Assembly (NCBI RefSeq): GCF_013664685.1
Contig: NZ_JAAKDE010000004.1
Span: 124,001-188,000 of the forward strand
Reading direction: 5' to 3'
Origin: Capillibacterium thermochitinicola
GTDB taxonomy: Bacteria; Bacillota; UBA4882; UBA10575
DNA: 64,000 nt
Shown: piece by piece, positions 1 through 8,983 of the stretch
How positions within the stretch are numbered: the first letter of the stretch is position 1
How the letters are laid out: the number at the start of each line of letters is the position of its first letter
Made by a program: the position numbers and the translations under genes
Notes under the pieces: generated by a model
Seen by the model: only the letters and a program-made list of their open reading frames with translations
Databases searched by the model: none
Told to the model about the DNA's origin: nothing

Positions 1-1035
1 AAGGAGATTTTCCTCGTTGACCACGGCAAAAGCATAGTTGCGGACCAGACCCGATTCTTCATCGGTCACTTCGGTGGTCACTTTCACCATCTTGGGCAAA
101 ACCCCCAGCTCGCCGGCCACGCCCGCCCCCCGGTCCTGGGTGATCCGCCCGCGGCAGGGGAAAGCCACCCCGATCTTGAAAGGAAGGTCTTGGTTGTCAA
201 TAACACTCAAAATCTCGGCCCCGCCCACCCCGAAATCTACCTTCCCGCGGTTTAAAAAAGGGTGACCAAAACCGAGGAATTTTTGCCCATCCAACCAGGT
301 TAAAGTCCCCAGTGCCGTAACCTTATAATCACCCTCCACCAGCGAGATGGTGAGGGCGCTTCCCGGTTGGAACGGCGGGTTTGCCGCCGGCGGATCCGTC
401 TCTGTTCCCGCCGCCGTCAACGGAAGAAAAGTGGGGAGAGTCCATCCCCCTCCCTGTTGCAACGTAAAGACTCCTTGTTTTGCGAGGGCATTGACCAGGT
501 ATTGGCGGGCCCGGGGGCCATAGCCGGAAAGAAACAAAGGGGCCGCCACCGGAGACGCCCGGAGCCAATTTCCGTTGGCCGGTGCTTCCCCAAAGATTAC
601 GCCGTCAAACCCGGCCAACCCACCCTCAATAAAATTGAAGGTCTCCGCCTCTTTTCTTGACCACAAAGTTAGCATCTCTTCAATCGGCGTTACCATGGCA
701 TAGCGGTGATCGCTGTTTTGAAACCCATAACCAATGGCGCCGATCAGTTTATCCCCAATAAAAACCGGGCTTCCACTCATTCCCGCCGCCAAAGTATGCG
801 CACCGGTAAATTTAATCAGGATCAGGTGGGCGACGGAACCGCTTCCCTCCATAATGCCAACGATTTCCACAGGAAATGCTTCCACCTTTGTTCCGGCAAA
901 AACAGTTAATCCGTAACCAATCATCCCCGGTCGTATTGCCGATAAAGGAAGAAACGGATCATTGGCGGTAACCTGCAGCCCGACGGCAAGAAGGAATAAG
1001 ACGACAAGGACGGCTTTTTGGATTCGAATTTTCAT
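1..1035 (-). CDS. SpoIVB peptidase S55-domain protein, C-terminus cut by window edge
   Basis: Read by hand from the reverse strand: an open frame of 345 codons starts at ATG 1033-1035 and runs off the left edge. Residues 1-24 form a Sec-type signal peptide. The motif PGMIGYGLTVF (about 36-46) is followed by AAGMSGSPVF, whose serine (about 87) is the expected S55 nucleophile, and later by FLGFGHPF and ITQDRGAGVAG. All are hallmarks of S55-domain proteins. The domain is named after SpoIVB, which processes pro-sigma-K signalling, but here the GMSGSP block precedes the GHP block. That matches the wider group of exported S55 proteins rather than SpoIVB itself. Substrate unknown. It is divergent from tcdA. 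Confidence 0.75.
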   Translation of the reverse strand, partial: MKIRIQKAVLVVLFLLAVGLQVTANDPFLPLSAIRPGMIGYGLTVFAGTKVEAFPVEIVGIMEGSGSVAHLILIKFTGAHTLAAGMSGSPVFIGDKLIGAIGYGFQNSDHRYAMVTPIEEMLTLWSRKEAETFNFIEGGLAGFDGVIFGEAPANGNWLRASPVAAPLFLSGYGPRARQYLVNALAKQGVFTLQQGGGWTLPTFLPLTAAGTETDPPAANPPFQPGSALTISLVEGDYKVTALGTLTWLDGQKFLGFGHPFLNRGKVDFGVGGAEILSVIDNQDLPFKIGVAFPCRGRITQDRGAGVAGELGVLPKMVKVTTEVTDEESGLVRNYAFAVVNEENLL

Positions 1036-1318
1036 CCATAAACGCTCCTAAAATCAATTTTCTCCTCATAACTCTCCGCGCGGTAAATCCACATGATCAA
1101 AGTATATTAAAACAAATTCAAGTTATAACTCCGTTCGGTTTATATTCTTTTTACCCACCTAATATCCTGCAAGTATTTCTGGGAAAAAGCCCAAAGCAGG
1201 AAGTGATACCCCTCAGCGGGAAAAATAAAGCGGGGAGCCTTTTGCCCAATATAATACATCGAACAAAAAATTGATTGGATTTAGGGAAAACTTGAAATTG
1301 CGTAATGGAGGTCTTGTC

Positions 1319-2119
1319 ATGCTGGAGAAAGAAACCCAAATGCGTTTTAGTCGGATGGAGAAGTTAATCGGCACCGCCGGTTTAAGCACCCTGCAGCAGG
1401 CGCGAGTCGCGGTGGTCGGGGTCGGCGGGGTTGGTTCTTTTGTGGTGGAAGCCCTGGCCCGGGCAGGAGTCGGCTGGTTGGTGTTGGTCGACCACGATCA
1501 AGTTGAGCTTTCTAATACCAACCGCCAGATTCACGCTTTAACCGGAAATTACGGCCGGCCCAAAGTCGAGGTGATGGCCGAACGCGTTAAAGCGATTAAT
1601 CCGGAGGTTATCGTCGTTCCCTGGCAGATCTTTGTCGGGAAGGAAAATCTCCCTTCTGTCCTGCACGGCGACCTCAGTTATATCGTTGATGCCATTGATA
1701 CAGTCACGGCCAAAATCGCCCTCATCCAGTATGCACGGGAACGGGAAATCCCCGTGATCTCCGCAATGGGAGCCGGGAATAAATTGGATCCTTTGGCACT
1801 TAAGGTCGCCGATATCAGCCAGACCCATACCTGTCCTTTGGCCAAAGCGGTCCGCAAGGGGCTCCGTGACCGTGGCATTACAAGCGGCGTTAAAGTGGTC
1901 TTCTCCACTGAACCACCGGTCCACAGCCCGGAAGGGACTACGGCGGCACCCGCCGCGAACACCGGCTGTCCTTCCTGCCCAAAGGAGGCGGTCACCGAAG
2001 CATGCTGCTGCCCCCGCCGGCGCGCAACACCGGGAACGATCTCCTACATGCCGGCCATGGTCGGGCTGATCGTCGCCGCCGAAGTCATCCGCGACCTGCT
2101 GAGCCTGGAACGGAGGTAA
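1319..2119 (+). CDS. tcdA: tRNA threonylcarbamoyladenosine dehydratase (ThiF/E1-like)
   Basis: A 266-residue ThiF-fold adenylating enzyme. TcdA cyclises t6A37 of ANN-decoding tRNAs to ct6A. Visible features are the N-terminal RFSRMEKLIG segment, the nucleotide-binding GVGGVGS loop, the VDHDQVELSNTNRQ segment, and the family's FSTEPP motif. The start is placed at ATG 1319 because GGAGG lies 7 bases upstream; an earlier TTG at 1271 has no such site. Oddity: after FSTEPP the usual linker holds five cysteines (CPSC at about 217-220, CCC at about 229-231), a possible metal site. It stands alone, divergent from the S55 gene. Confidence 0.88.
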   Translation: MLEKETQMRFSRMEKLIGTAGLSTLQQARVAVVGVGGVGSFVVEALARAGVGWLVLVDHDQVELSNTNRQIHALTGNYGRPKVEVMAERVKAINPEVIVVPWQIFVGKENLPSVLHGDLSYIVDAIDTVTAKIALIQYAREREIPVISAMGAGNKLDPLALKVADISQTHTCPLAKAVRKGLRDRGITSGVKVVFSTEPPVHSPEGTTAAPAANTGCPSCPKEAVTEACCCPRRRATPGTISYMPAMVGLIVAAEVIRDLLSLERR

Positions 2120-2139
2120 AAAACAAAAGGGGTGACCAG

Positions 2140-2171
2140 AAAAATAAAAAAGGGGGGTAACCAAACCCCCC
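2140..2171 (-). terminator. Intrinsic terminator of the candidate RNA
   Basis: A seven-pair G/C helix (2152-2158 with 2165-2171) with a six-base loop. On the reverse strand it is followed by a run of U with one interruption (2140-2151). The neighbouring AAAAGATGAC hairpin at about 2176-2211 ends in T5 on the forward strand and may stop tcdA transcription. Confidence 0.65.
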
Positions 2172-2317
2172 TCAAAAGATGACATGGTGCGCACTTTCGT
2201 CATCTTTTTGCCGCAGCCGGATTTGATGAAAAGCCAGCATCCCGGCACTCACAGGCGAAGGGCAGTACTCACCCTTTTCAGGATGCTCCGACTTTTGGCG
2301 CCTTTTCATCCAGCTGC
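2140..2317 (-). ncRNA. Candidate standalone structured RNA with its own promoter and terminator
   Basis: On the reverse strand a TATAAT box (2324-2329) would start transcription near 2317, exactly at the 5' side of a long helix. GCAGCUGG pairs with CCGGCUGC and AUGAAAAG with CUUUUCAU, enclosing AGCAUCC/GGAUGCU and AAGGG/CCCUU hairpins. A second hairpin (AAAAGAUGAC/GUCAUCUUUU) follows, then a G6/C6 hairpin with a U-tract at 2140-2171. No reverse-strand gene lies downstream. I do not recognise the family; it does not show the conserved cores of SRP RNA or of the common riboswitches. A 46-codon ORF starting 8 bases from the predicted 5' end overlaps it but lacks a ribosome site. No convincing -35 box is visible. 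Confidence 0.45.
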
Positions 2318-2507
2318 ATTAAAATTATATCCGCTTTCCTTCCCTTTTATGCATGAAATTTTAATCTTATTCTAAAAGCCGTGTTCCTTCTTACCGCCCC
2401 GGGTCATATGATAAGACTAAAAGGACACACTTCGACAAAACTATTGGCACCGGTATGGGTGACCACCGGCAATAACTTCTCGAAATTCAGTTTTGGAGGG
2501 AGAAAGA

Positions 2508-2594
2508 ATGGGTTCTTTTCGAGGCGGGCATGATCAAATCTTGACGTTAATCGTCTTCCTAATCCTCTTCTTGCTTATTCTGGGCTTATGCTAA
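2508..2594 (+). CDS. 28-residue hydrophobic peptide, YjcZ-like in appearance
   Basis: A small gene of 29 codons: a short polar, glycine-bearing head (MGSFRGGHD) and one transmembrane stretch of about 17 residues rich in I, L and F, ending GLC. GGAGGG sits 7 bases before the ATG and a strong terminator follows 60 bases after the stop, so it is a self-contained unit. The layout (Gly-rich head, one hydrophobic helix, terminal Cys) resembles the tiny YjcZ-type sporulation proteins of Bacilli, but that is resemblance, not proof. It lies between tcdA and glnS. Confidence 0.6.
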   Translation: MGSFRGGHDQILTLIVFLILFLLILGLC

Positions 2595-2653
2595 GCCCAC
2601 GTTTTACCACGCTTTGCGCGTTTACGCGGCCTTGGCAACCGCCGATATCTTTT

Positions 2654-2695
2654 CCGGCGCGGGGAACCTTCTTCCCCGCGCCGGTTTTTATTATT
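2654..2695 (+). terminator. Strong intrinsic terminator
   Basis: A 13-pair perfect helix (2654-2666 with 2672-2684), loop CCTTC, followed by TTTTTATTATT. It ends the small peptide transcript. Confidence 0.9.
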
Positions 2696-2774
2696 CGCCT
2701 CGTATACCCCAAAAATACTTTAAAAATAGTTCCCGCCCCGCTCATCGAACCGTGTCGATGAAGTCTGGCCTTTA

Positions 2775-4472
2775 CTATTCCTGGTCTTGATCTTGGCTTT
2801 TTTGTTGGATCTTCGCCCAGGTATCACGCAGCGTAACCGTCCGGTTAAACACCAAGCGCCCGGCGGTCGTATCGGGGTCGACACAGAAGTAGCCAAGCCG
2901 TTCAAACTGGAAACGGTCCTCCGGTTTGGCGTCGCGGAGCGAGGGTTCGACCATCGCCGAAGTTAAAACCTCAAGGGAATTGGGATTAAGGCAGGACTCC
3001 CAATCCTCGGCCGCACCCGGATCCTCCACCGTGAAAAGGTGGTCATACAGCCGGACCTCCGCCGGGACGGCGTGGGCGGCCGAGACCCAGTGGAGCGTGG
3101 CTTTGACTTTCCTTCCATCCGGTGCGGAGCCTCCTTTGGTCTCCGGATCGTAGGTGCAACGGAGTTCCACAACCTTACCCGACTCGTCTTTAATAACGCC
3201 GGTACATTTAATAAAGTAACCGTAGCGCAAACGGACTTCCCGCCCCGGCGCCAAACGGTAAAATTTCTTGGGCGGATCTTCCATAAAATCATCTTCTTCA
3301 ATATACAGAACTTTGGAGAAGGGTACCTTCCGGACCCCCATTGCCGGATCTTCCGGGTTATTCACCGCCTCCAGCTCTTCCACCTGGCCTTCGGGGTAGT
3401 TTTCGAGCACGACCTTGAGCGGTCGTAAGACAGCCATTACCCGGGGCGCCCGTTTGTTCAGATCTTCCCGTAAACAGTGTTCCAGCAAAGCAATATCCAC
3501 CGTACTGTTGCTTTTGGCCACCCCAATCCGTTCGCAGAAATCCCGAATCGCAGCCGGCGTATAACCGCGGCGGCGCAGTCCCGCAATGGTCGGCATCCGC
3601 GGGTCATCCCAGCCTCTGACAATTCCCCGTTCGACCAGCTGCAAAAGTTTGCGCTTACTCATCATTGTGTAAGTGAGGTTTAGACGCGCAAACTCAATCT
3701 GCTGCGGTTTACGGGGAACAGGGAGCTGCTCGATAAACCAGTCGTATAAAGGACGGTGGTCTTCAAACTCCAAAGTACAGATGGAGTGGGTGATCTTTTC
3801 CAGCGCATCGGAGAGCGGGTGGGCAAAATCGTACATCGGGTAGATGCACCATTGGTCGCCGGTCCGGTGGTGGGGTACCCGTAAAATCCGGTAGATCACC
3901 GGGTCCCGCATATTGAGGTTGGGCGAGGCCATGTCAATCTTGGCCCGCAAGACCCGCGAACCGTCAGGGAACTCCCCGGCCCGCATCCGGCGGAAAAGAT
4001 CCAGGTTTTCTTCGACCGTCCGGTCCCGGTAGGGGCTGTTTTTCCCCGGTTCGGTCAGAGTTCCCCGGTAAGCCCGGATCTCCTCGGGGCTTAAATCACA
4101 AACATAAGCCTTACCCGCTTTGATCAGGAGCTCAGCATACTCGTAAAGCTGCTCAAAGTAGTCGGAAGCGTAATAAAGATGCTCGCCCCAGTCAAAACCG
4201 AGCCAGCGTACATCCCGTTTGATCGACTCAATATACTCCATATCTTCCTTGCTGGGGTTGGTGTCATCAAAACGGAGGTGGCAACGGCCATTGTACTCCG
4301 CCGCCAAACCGAAGTTGAGGCAGATCGATTTTGCGTGTCCGATATGGAGATAACCGTTGGGTTCAGGGGGAAACCGCGTGATCACTTCCCCGTCGTTCTT
4401 GTTTTGCTTTAGGTCTTCGTTAATAATATTTTTGATAAAATTAGTTGGCGAATTGTTTTCGGTTGTACTCAT
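2775..4472 (-). CDS. glnS: Glutaminyl-tRNA synthetase
   Basis: A 565-residue class I synthetase that charges tRNA-Gln with glutamine. The HIGH motif appears as [12 protein letters not shown] (about 38-49), KMSKS as MMSKRKL, and the C-terminal beta-barrel anticodon domain is complete. The ATG at 4472 is preferred: GGGGAG lies 7 bases upstream, whereas the TTG two codons earlier sits closer. Many Firmicutes lack GlnRS and use Glu-tRNA amidotransferase, so this gene is noteworthy; a tRNA-Gln with a U1-A72 start is found at 56158-56231. Monocistronic by appearance. Confidence 0.96.
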   Translation of the reverse strand: MSTTENNSPTNFIKNIINEDLKQNKNDGEVITRFPPEPNGYLHIGHAKSICLNFGLAAEYNGRCHLRFDDTNPSKEDMEYIESIKRDVRWLGFDWGEHLYYASDYFEQLYEYAELLIKAGKAYVCDLSPEEIRAYRGTLTEPGKNSPYRDRTVEENLDLFRRMRAGEFPDGSRVLRAKIDMASPNLNMRDPVIYRILRVPHHRTGDQWCIYPMYDFAHPLSDALEKITHSICTLEFEDHRPLYDWFIEQLPVPRKPQQIEFARLNLTYTMMSKRKLLQLVERGIVRGWDDPRMPTIAGLRRRGYTPAAIRDFCERIGVAKSNSTVDIALLEHCLREDLNKRAPRVMAVLRPLKVVLENYPEGQVEELEAVNNPEDPAMGVRKVPFSKVLYIEEDDFMEDPPKKFYRLAPGREVRLRYGYFIKCTGVIKDESGKVVELRCTYDPETKGGSAPDGRKVKATLHWVSAAHAVPAEVRLYDHLFTVEDPGAAEDWESCLNPNSLEVLTSAMVEPSLRDAKPEDRFQFERLGYFCVDPDTTAGRLVFNRTVTLRDTWAKIQQKSQDQDQE

Positions 4473-4648
4473 GGTCAATCTCCCCCTGCCAAATTATCCT
4501 TTCAAACTTTCTATTCCTTTCTATTCTACTCTGCTTTTTCCTGCCGGTCAACGGAAACTGGCGCTTTCCGGTTGGTTCCGGCTGCCACATGCTTAGTATA
4601 TCCGAAAACCGGCGGCACCGGTTTGTTCGGCTCGGGAAAACGGCTACC

Positions 4649-4672
4649 AAAAAGGGCGCTTTATCAGCGCCC
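4649..4672 (-). terminator. Intrinsic terminator after the Prc-type protease
   Basis: The reverse strand reads GGGCGCT, a five-base loop and AGCGCCC, then TTTTT. It lies 68 bases after the stop of the S41 protease gene. Confidence 0.85.
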
Positions 4673-4739
4673 AATCCTTATTGTCGAGAGACAGTATTAA
4701 CAAAGACAGTTACTCCGCGTACTACCCACACCCCACAGG

Positions 4740-6890
4740 TTAGGCGGCCGCCGCTTGGCTGCCGGCCCTGACGATATCCAAAAGCACATGGACCGCTTCT
4801 TCCAGGTATAAATCGGTCTGGAGCTGATCCAGCCATTCCTTTTCCCGGGCGGCGTGAACTTCGTCTTGCGCTCTTTGGCCGATGAAGTTCCAGCCCGCCC
4901 CGATTGTCGGCTGCGGCGCCGTGTTCAATTTTTCGGCTTCCAGCTGCACCTTTCGCTGCTGTTCGATAAACTCGGCCAGCTGTAAAGGTTGTAAAGTCGA
5001 TTCCCGTTGTTTCCGGACCTGCTCAATATTTTTTTGTACTAAGGCAAAGCCCGGATGGTCGGCAAGCCGCCGGGCACTGTTGGCTTTCAACTCCGCCAAA
5101 TTCCAGGCGGCACTAGCCCAAGGCTTGTAGGAGAGCGGAGCGACTTTATCCCACGGCAGCGCATACTCATGGTACCGCTCCCCAATCTCCAGGTAAGCGT
5201 AGGGGTCGGGCAGGACCAGATCCGCTTGCACCCCTTCCAACTGGGTTGCCCCGCCGTTAATCCGGTAATACTTTTCTTCCATAAACTTCAAAGAACCAAG
5301 GGGTTTAAACGAAGCGTACCGCGGGAAAAGATAATCCAGAAAGTGGTCAAGGCTGATCATGCCCTGAACCGTCCCTTTCCCGAAAGTATGGGCGCTGCCC
5401 ACAATCACGGCGCGGCCGTAATCCTGCAAGGCGGCGGCCAGGATCTCCGAAGCCGAGGCACTCATGGTATTGACCATCACTACCAAGGGCCCCTCATACA
5501 CCACGGCCGGGTCCGGGTCATAAAAGACGCTAATCTCCCCTTTTTTGTTCTTCGACTGCACAATGGGGCCGGATTCGATGAATAGCCCGGCCATCTTGAC
5601 CGCATCATCCAGGGCGCCCCCCAGGTTGTCCCGGAGGTCAAGAATGATTCCGGCCACATTTTCCTTCTTCAGACGCTCCAGTTCCTTCCGGACATCGCCC
5701 GCGGAAGTCCGGCCGTTGGGGTTATTAAAGTCATGATAAAACGAGGGAATTGCGATATATCCCACCTTGGGTCCGGCTTTCCCGGTTTCGATCACCGTCG
5801 ACCGGGCGTACTTTCCTTCAAAGCTAACCACATCACGGATGATCGAAATAACCTCGATCTGCCCGTCCGGCTTCTTGACGGTCAATCTTACTTCGGTCCC
5901 CTTTTTTCCCCGGATCAGCAGCACCGCTTCATCCACCGGCATGTTGGTCAAATCGACCGGTTCCTCATCCCCCTGGGCCACTTTGAGGATAATATCACCG
6001 GCCTTCAATTGCCCTTGCCGCCAGGACGGCCCACCCGGTTCAATGCTGACAACTTTGATATATTCGCCCTCTTCCTGCAAGGTGGCACCAATCCCTTCCA
6101 AGGTGCCGCTCATCTCGATGTCGAAATCGGCCTTTGCCTTGGGGGCAAGGTAGTTACTGTGCGGATCAAAACTGCGGGTTAACGCATTAAGGTACCGGGC
6201 AAAGCGGTCTTCCGCTTTTTCCTCCAGAATCCGCCGAATAACCCGGTTCAGATCGTTTTTCACTTTCGTCCGGGCTTGCTCCTCCAATTCCGGCTGGAGG
6301 GCCCGGCCTTTGATCGCCTGGAATTTTCCGGCCAAGGTCTCCGTGGCGTTTTCCTCCGCCAACAAGAGATCCAGATAGACGTTGAGAGTCTGCGCTTTAA
6401 CCAGTTTACGCCATAATTCCTTGAGGGCGGCCGAATCCTTCGGATAATCTCTTTTCTTCGGATCAAGCTCAATATACTCCTGGACCTCAAAATCCAGGGG
6501 TTCCGCCAAAAACGTATCAATATAACCCTGTATTTCCCGGAGGCGTTTACTCAGCAGGGTCCAGGAAAGATTATAAAATTCCGTAGTCCCCCGGCGCACC
6601 TCATCATCGAGCCTGGTACGGAAAGGTTCTAATGTTTTCAGATCCCACTGCGTAAAAAAGCGTTTATTATAATCGAGCGCCTTCAGGTAAAGGTCAAAGG
6701 CTTGCGCCGACCAAAGATTCATATCGGAAGGGGAAGCATAATGCCAGGCCGTAAGGGAACCCATCACCAGCTGGGTTAAAACCTGCTCCCGGCTGGGCTC
6801 CTGTCCGGTCAAAGAAGTGGTCAACACCAATAAGATGAGACCAATCACTAAAATAACAGGTAGAGAGCGCAAAGAAAATCGTTTCATCAT
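4740..6890 (-). CDS. prc: C-terminal processing (tail-specific) protease, S41A, long Prc/Tsp form
   Basis: A 716-residue exported serine protease. Residues 1-29 are a signal peptide; a PDZ domain (about 230-320, containing GTLEGIGA and IEPGGPSWRQG) precedes the S41 core. The catalytic serine lies in SASASEI and the lysine in FGKGTVQG, as in E. coli Tsp. The long N-terminal helical region and C-terminal tail match the Proteobacterial Prc type rather than the short CtpA/B type usual in Firmicutes. In E. coli, Prc degrades tagged or damaged periplasmic proteins and trims envelope proteins. AGGAG precedes a double ATG; the first is used here, the second is equally possible. Confidence 0.9.
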   Translation of the reverse strand: MMKRFSLRSLPVILVIGLILLVLTTSLTGQEPSREQVLTQLVMGSLTAWHYASPSDMNLWSAQAFDLYLKALDYNKRFFTQWDLKTLEPFRTRLDDEVRRGTTEFYNLSWTLLSKRLREIQGYIDTFLAEPLDFEVQEYIELDPKKRDYPKDSAALKELWRKLVKAQTLNVYLDLLLAEENATETLAGKFQAIKGRALQPELEEQARTKVKNDLNRVIRRILEEKAEDRFARYLNALTRSFDPHSNYLAPKAKADFDIEMSGTLEGIGATLQEEGEYIKVVSIEPGGPSWRQGQLKAGDIILKVAQGDEEPVDLTNMPVDEAVLLIRGKKGTEVRLTVKKPDGQIEVISIIRDVVSFEGKYARSTVIETGKAGPKVGYIAIPSFYHDFNNPNGRTSAGDVRKELERLKKENVAGIILDLRDNLGGALDDAVKMAGLFIESGPIVQSKNKKGEISVFYDPDPAVVYEGPLVVMVNTMSASASEILAAALQDYGRAVIVGSAHTFGKGTVQGMISLDHFLDYLFPRYASFKPLGSLKFMEEKYYRINGGATQLEGVQADLVLPDPYAYLEIGERYHEYALPWDKVAPLSYKPWASAAWNLAELKANSARRLADHPGFALVQKNIEQVRKQRESTLQPLQLAEFIEQQRKVQLEAEKLNTAPQPTIGAGWNFIGQRAQDEVHAAREKEWLDQLQTDLYLEEAVHVLLDIVRAGSQAAAA

Positions 6891-7120
6891 TTTATCTCCT
6901 TAACTTCACTGCCCCCGCCATCGAAACGGAGTACGGAATGGAATTAATCTACCTTAAAAAAAAATTACGTCAAAACTAATGATAACAGAGGAAACTAAGG
7001 CCGTCAATGTTCGATCTCTCCGCCAAATCGGACCAACAACCCTAATATTTGCTACCCCTTGACTATTTGTTCCCCAACGTATAGATTTAAAGTATTAATT
7101 AACCCCTTCAGGTGATATCG

Positions 7121-8983
7121 TTGATCACAGCAGTCAATCTTTCCAAAGCCTACGGGGAGCAGGTCCTTTTTACCGGTGCCAATTTCCGCATCAACCCCGG
7201 CGAACGGATCGGTCTGGTCGGCCGGAACGGTCACGGCAAGACCACCCTGCTTCGCCTGCTGGCGGGGGAGGAGGAGCCGGATCAAGGCACCATTTCCTTT
7301 CCCAAACACTACACCATCGGTTACCTCAAACAGCATTTAAGTTTTACCCGCCCCACTCTTCTCGAAGAAGCCTGCCTGGGTCTTCCCCCTACCCAACAGG
7401 GTGAGAGTTGGCGGGTGGAAAAGATCCTGCTCGGTCTGGGCTTCACCAAAGAAGACTTTAAGCGTCCCCCGGGAGAATTCTCCGGTGGCTTGCAAGTCCG
7501 TCTCAACTTGGCCAAGGTCCTGGTGGCCGAACCCAACCTCCTCCTTTTGGACGAACCTTCCAACTACTTGGATATTACGTCAATCCGCTGGCTCATCCGT
7601 TTCTTGCAGGCGTGGCCGAATGAACTTATCCTGGTCACTCACGATCGCCATCTCATGGACCAGGTAATCACCCATACTTTAGGAATCCACCGCCAAAAAC
7701 TGCGCAAGCTGGCGGGTAACACCGCGAAATTCTATGAGCAGATCGCCAAAGAAGAAGAGATCTACGAGAAAACCCGGATTAACGAGGAGAAGAGACGAAA
7801 AGAGATCGAAGCTTTTATCAACCGCTTCCGCTACAAAGCCACTCTGAGCAGCCGGGTCCAGTCCCGCATCAAAATGCTGGAAAAGCAGGAACGTCTGGAG
7901 AAGCTCACCAAACCGGAAGTATTGGAATTTACCTTTCCCGAAGCCCCGATGCCGGGCAAGCTGATCCTGGAGGCCAAAGACCTTTCCTTCGCCTACCAAC
8001 CGGCCGGGCCGCTTTTAATCGATCAACTCAGTTTTACCGTTGGCAAAAACGACCGGATCGGGATCATCGGTAAAAACGGGAAGGGCAAGACTACCCTCTT
8101 GCGGCTGCTGGCCGGCGAACTGAAACCCATAAAAGGGTCCATCAGCAGACATCCCGCCCTCCAAACCGGTTATTACGGCCAGACCAACGTAGAGCGGCTG
8201 GATCCGCAGAAAACCATTCTCGAGGAGCTGATGGCCACTTCCCCCACCTGTACTCTGGATCAGGCACGCAAAATCAGCGGCCTCTTCATGTTCAGCGGCG
8301 ATCTGGCCCTCAAAAAGATTGCCGTCCTCTCCGGGGGCGAAAAAAGCCGCGTCCTGTTGAGCAAATTACTCCTGGCCCCCAGTAACCTGCTGCTCCTGGA
8401 TGAGCCCACCAACCATCTGGATATGGAGGCCTGCGATTCACTGTTGGAAGCGCTGGACGCCTACAACGGCGCGTTAATCCTGGTCACCCACAATGAAATG
8501 TATCTTCATGCGCTGGTCAACAAGTTGATCGTCTTCGACCGGGACCGGGTCTTCTTTTTTGACGGCAATTACCAGCGTTTTCTGGACGAAATCGGCTGGG
8601 AAGCCGACCGGGAAGACGCCTCGTCGCCACAAAAGGACCGCACACCCTCCGCCCCGCCCGCCAACCTCCGGAAGGTTCTCCGGCAGGAAAAGGCCGAGAT
8701 CATTAACCGCCGCTCGGCGGTGTTAACACCGCTCGCCGCCAAAATCAACCAGTTGGAAGCGGCCATTGCCGCTCTGGAAGAAGAACTGCAGAAGAATAAC
8801 GAAGCGTTAATCGCCGCCTCAACCACCGGTTGCGGGGAGACCATCGCCAAGCTTTCCAAGCGCAACGCCGAAATTAACCGCGAAACGGAGCGGCTCTATA
8901 CCGAACTGGCCAAGGTCACCGACGACTATGAACGGGCCGCCGCCGCCTTCGAAGCCGAACTGGAGAATTTAAGTACCGGTTAA
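7121..8983 (+). CDS. ABC-F family ribosome-associated ATPase
   Basis: Two ABC cassettes in one 620-residue chain without membrane segments. Cassette 1 has GRNGHGKTT, signature SGGLQ and LLDEPSNYLD; cassette 2 has GKNGKGKTT, SGGEKSR and LLDEPTNHLD. A charged linker (about 205-280) and a C-terminal coiled coil after about residue 530 are typical of ABC-F. These proteins enter the ribosomal E site and relieve stalls or protect from antibiotics; the exact subgroup cannot be told by eye. The TTG at 7121 is preferred because AGGTGA ends 5 bases before it, while a GTG at 7112 overlaps that site. It overlaps the convergent U32 gene by 15 bases. Confidence 0.9.
   Translation: MITAVNLSKAYGEQVLFTGANFRINPGERIGLVGRNGHGKTTLLRLLAGEEEPDQGTISFPKHYTIGYLKQHLSFTRPTLLEEACLGLPPTQQGESWRVEKILLGLGFTKEDFKRPPGEFSGGLQVRLNLAKVLVAEPNLLLLDEPSNYLDITSIRWLIRFLQAWPNELILVTHDRHLMDQVITHTLGIHRQKLRKLAGNTAKFYEQIAKEEEIYEKTRINEEKRRKEIEAFINRFRYKATLSSRVQSRIKMLEKQERLEKLTKPEVLEFTFPEAPMPGKLILEAKDLSFAYQPAGPLLIDQLSFTVGKNDRIGIIGKNGKGKTTLLRLLAGELKPIKGSISRHPALQTGYYGQTNVERLDPQKTILEELMATSPTCTLDQARKISGLFMFSGDLALKKIAVLSGGEKSRVLLSKLLLAPSNLLLLDEPTNHLDMEACDSLLEALDAYNGALILVTHNEMYLHALVNKLIVFDRDRVFFFDGNYQRFLDEIGWEADREDASSPQKDRTPSAPPANLRKVLRQEKAEIINRRSAVLTPLAAKINQLEAAIAALEEELQKNNEALIAASTTGCGETIAKLSKRNAEINRETERLYTELAKVTDDYERAAAAFEAELENLSTG

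Noticed and set aside
1271-1318. Longer tcdA start at TTG 1271
   Set aside because: GGAGG is positioned for ATG 1319, and the added 16 residues look unlike family N-termini.
2175-2309. 46-codon reverse-strand ORF (start 2307-2309) inside the candidate RNA
   Set aside because: No ribosome site, starts 8 bases from the predicted transcript end and follows base-paired segments; kept only as an alternative.
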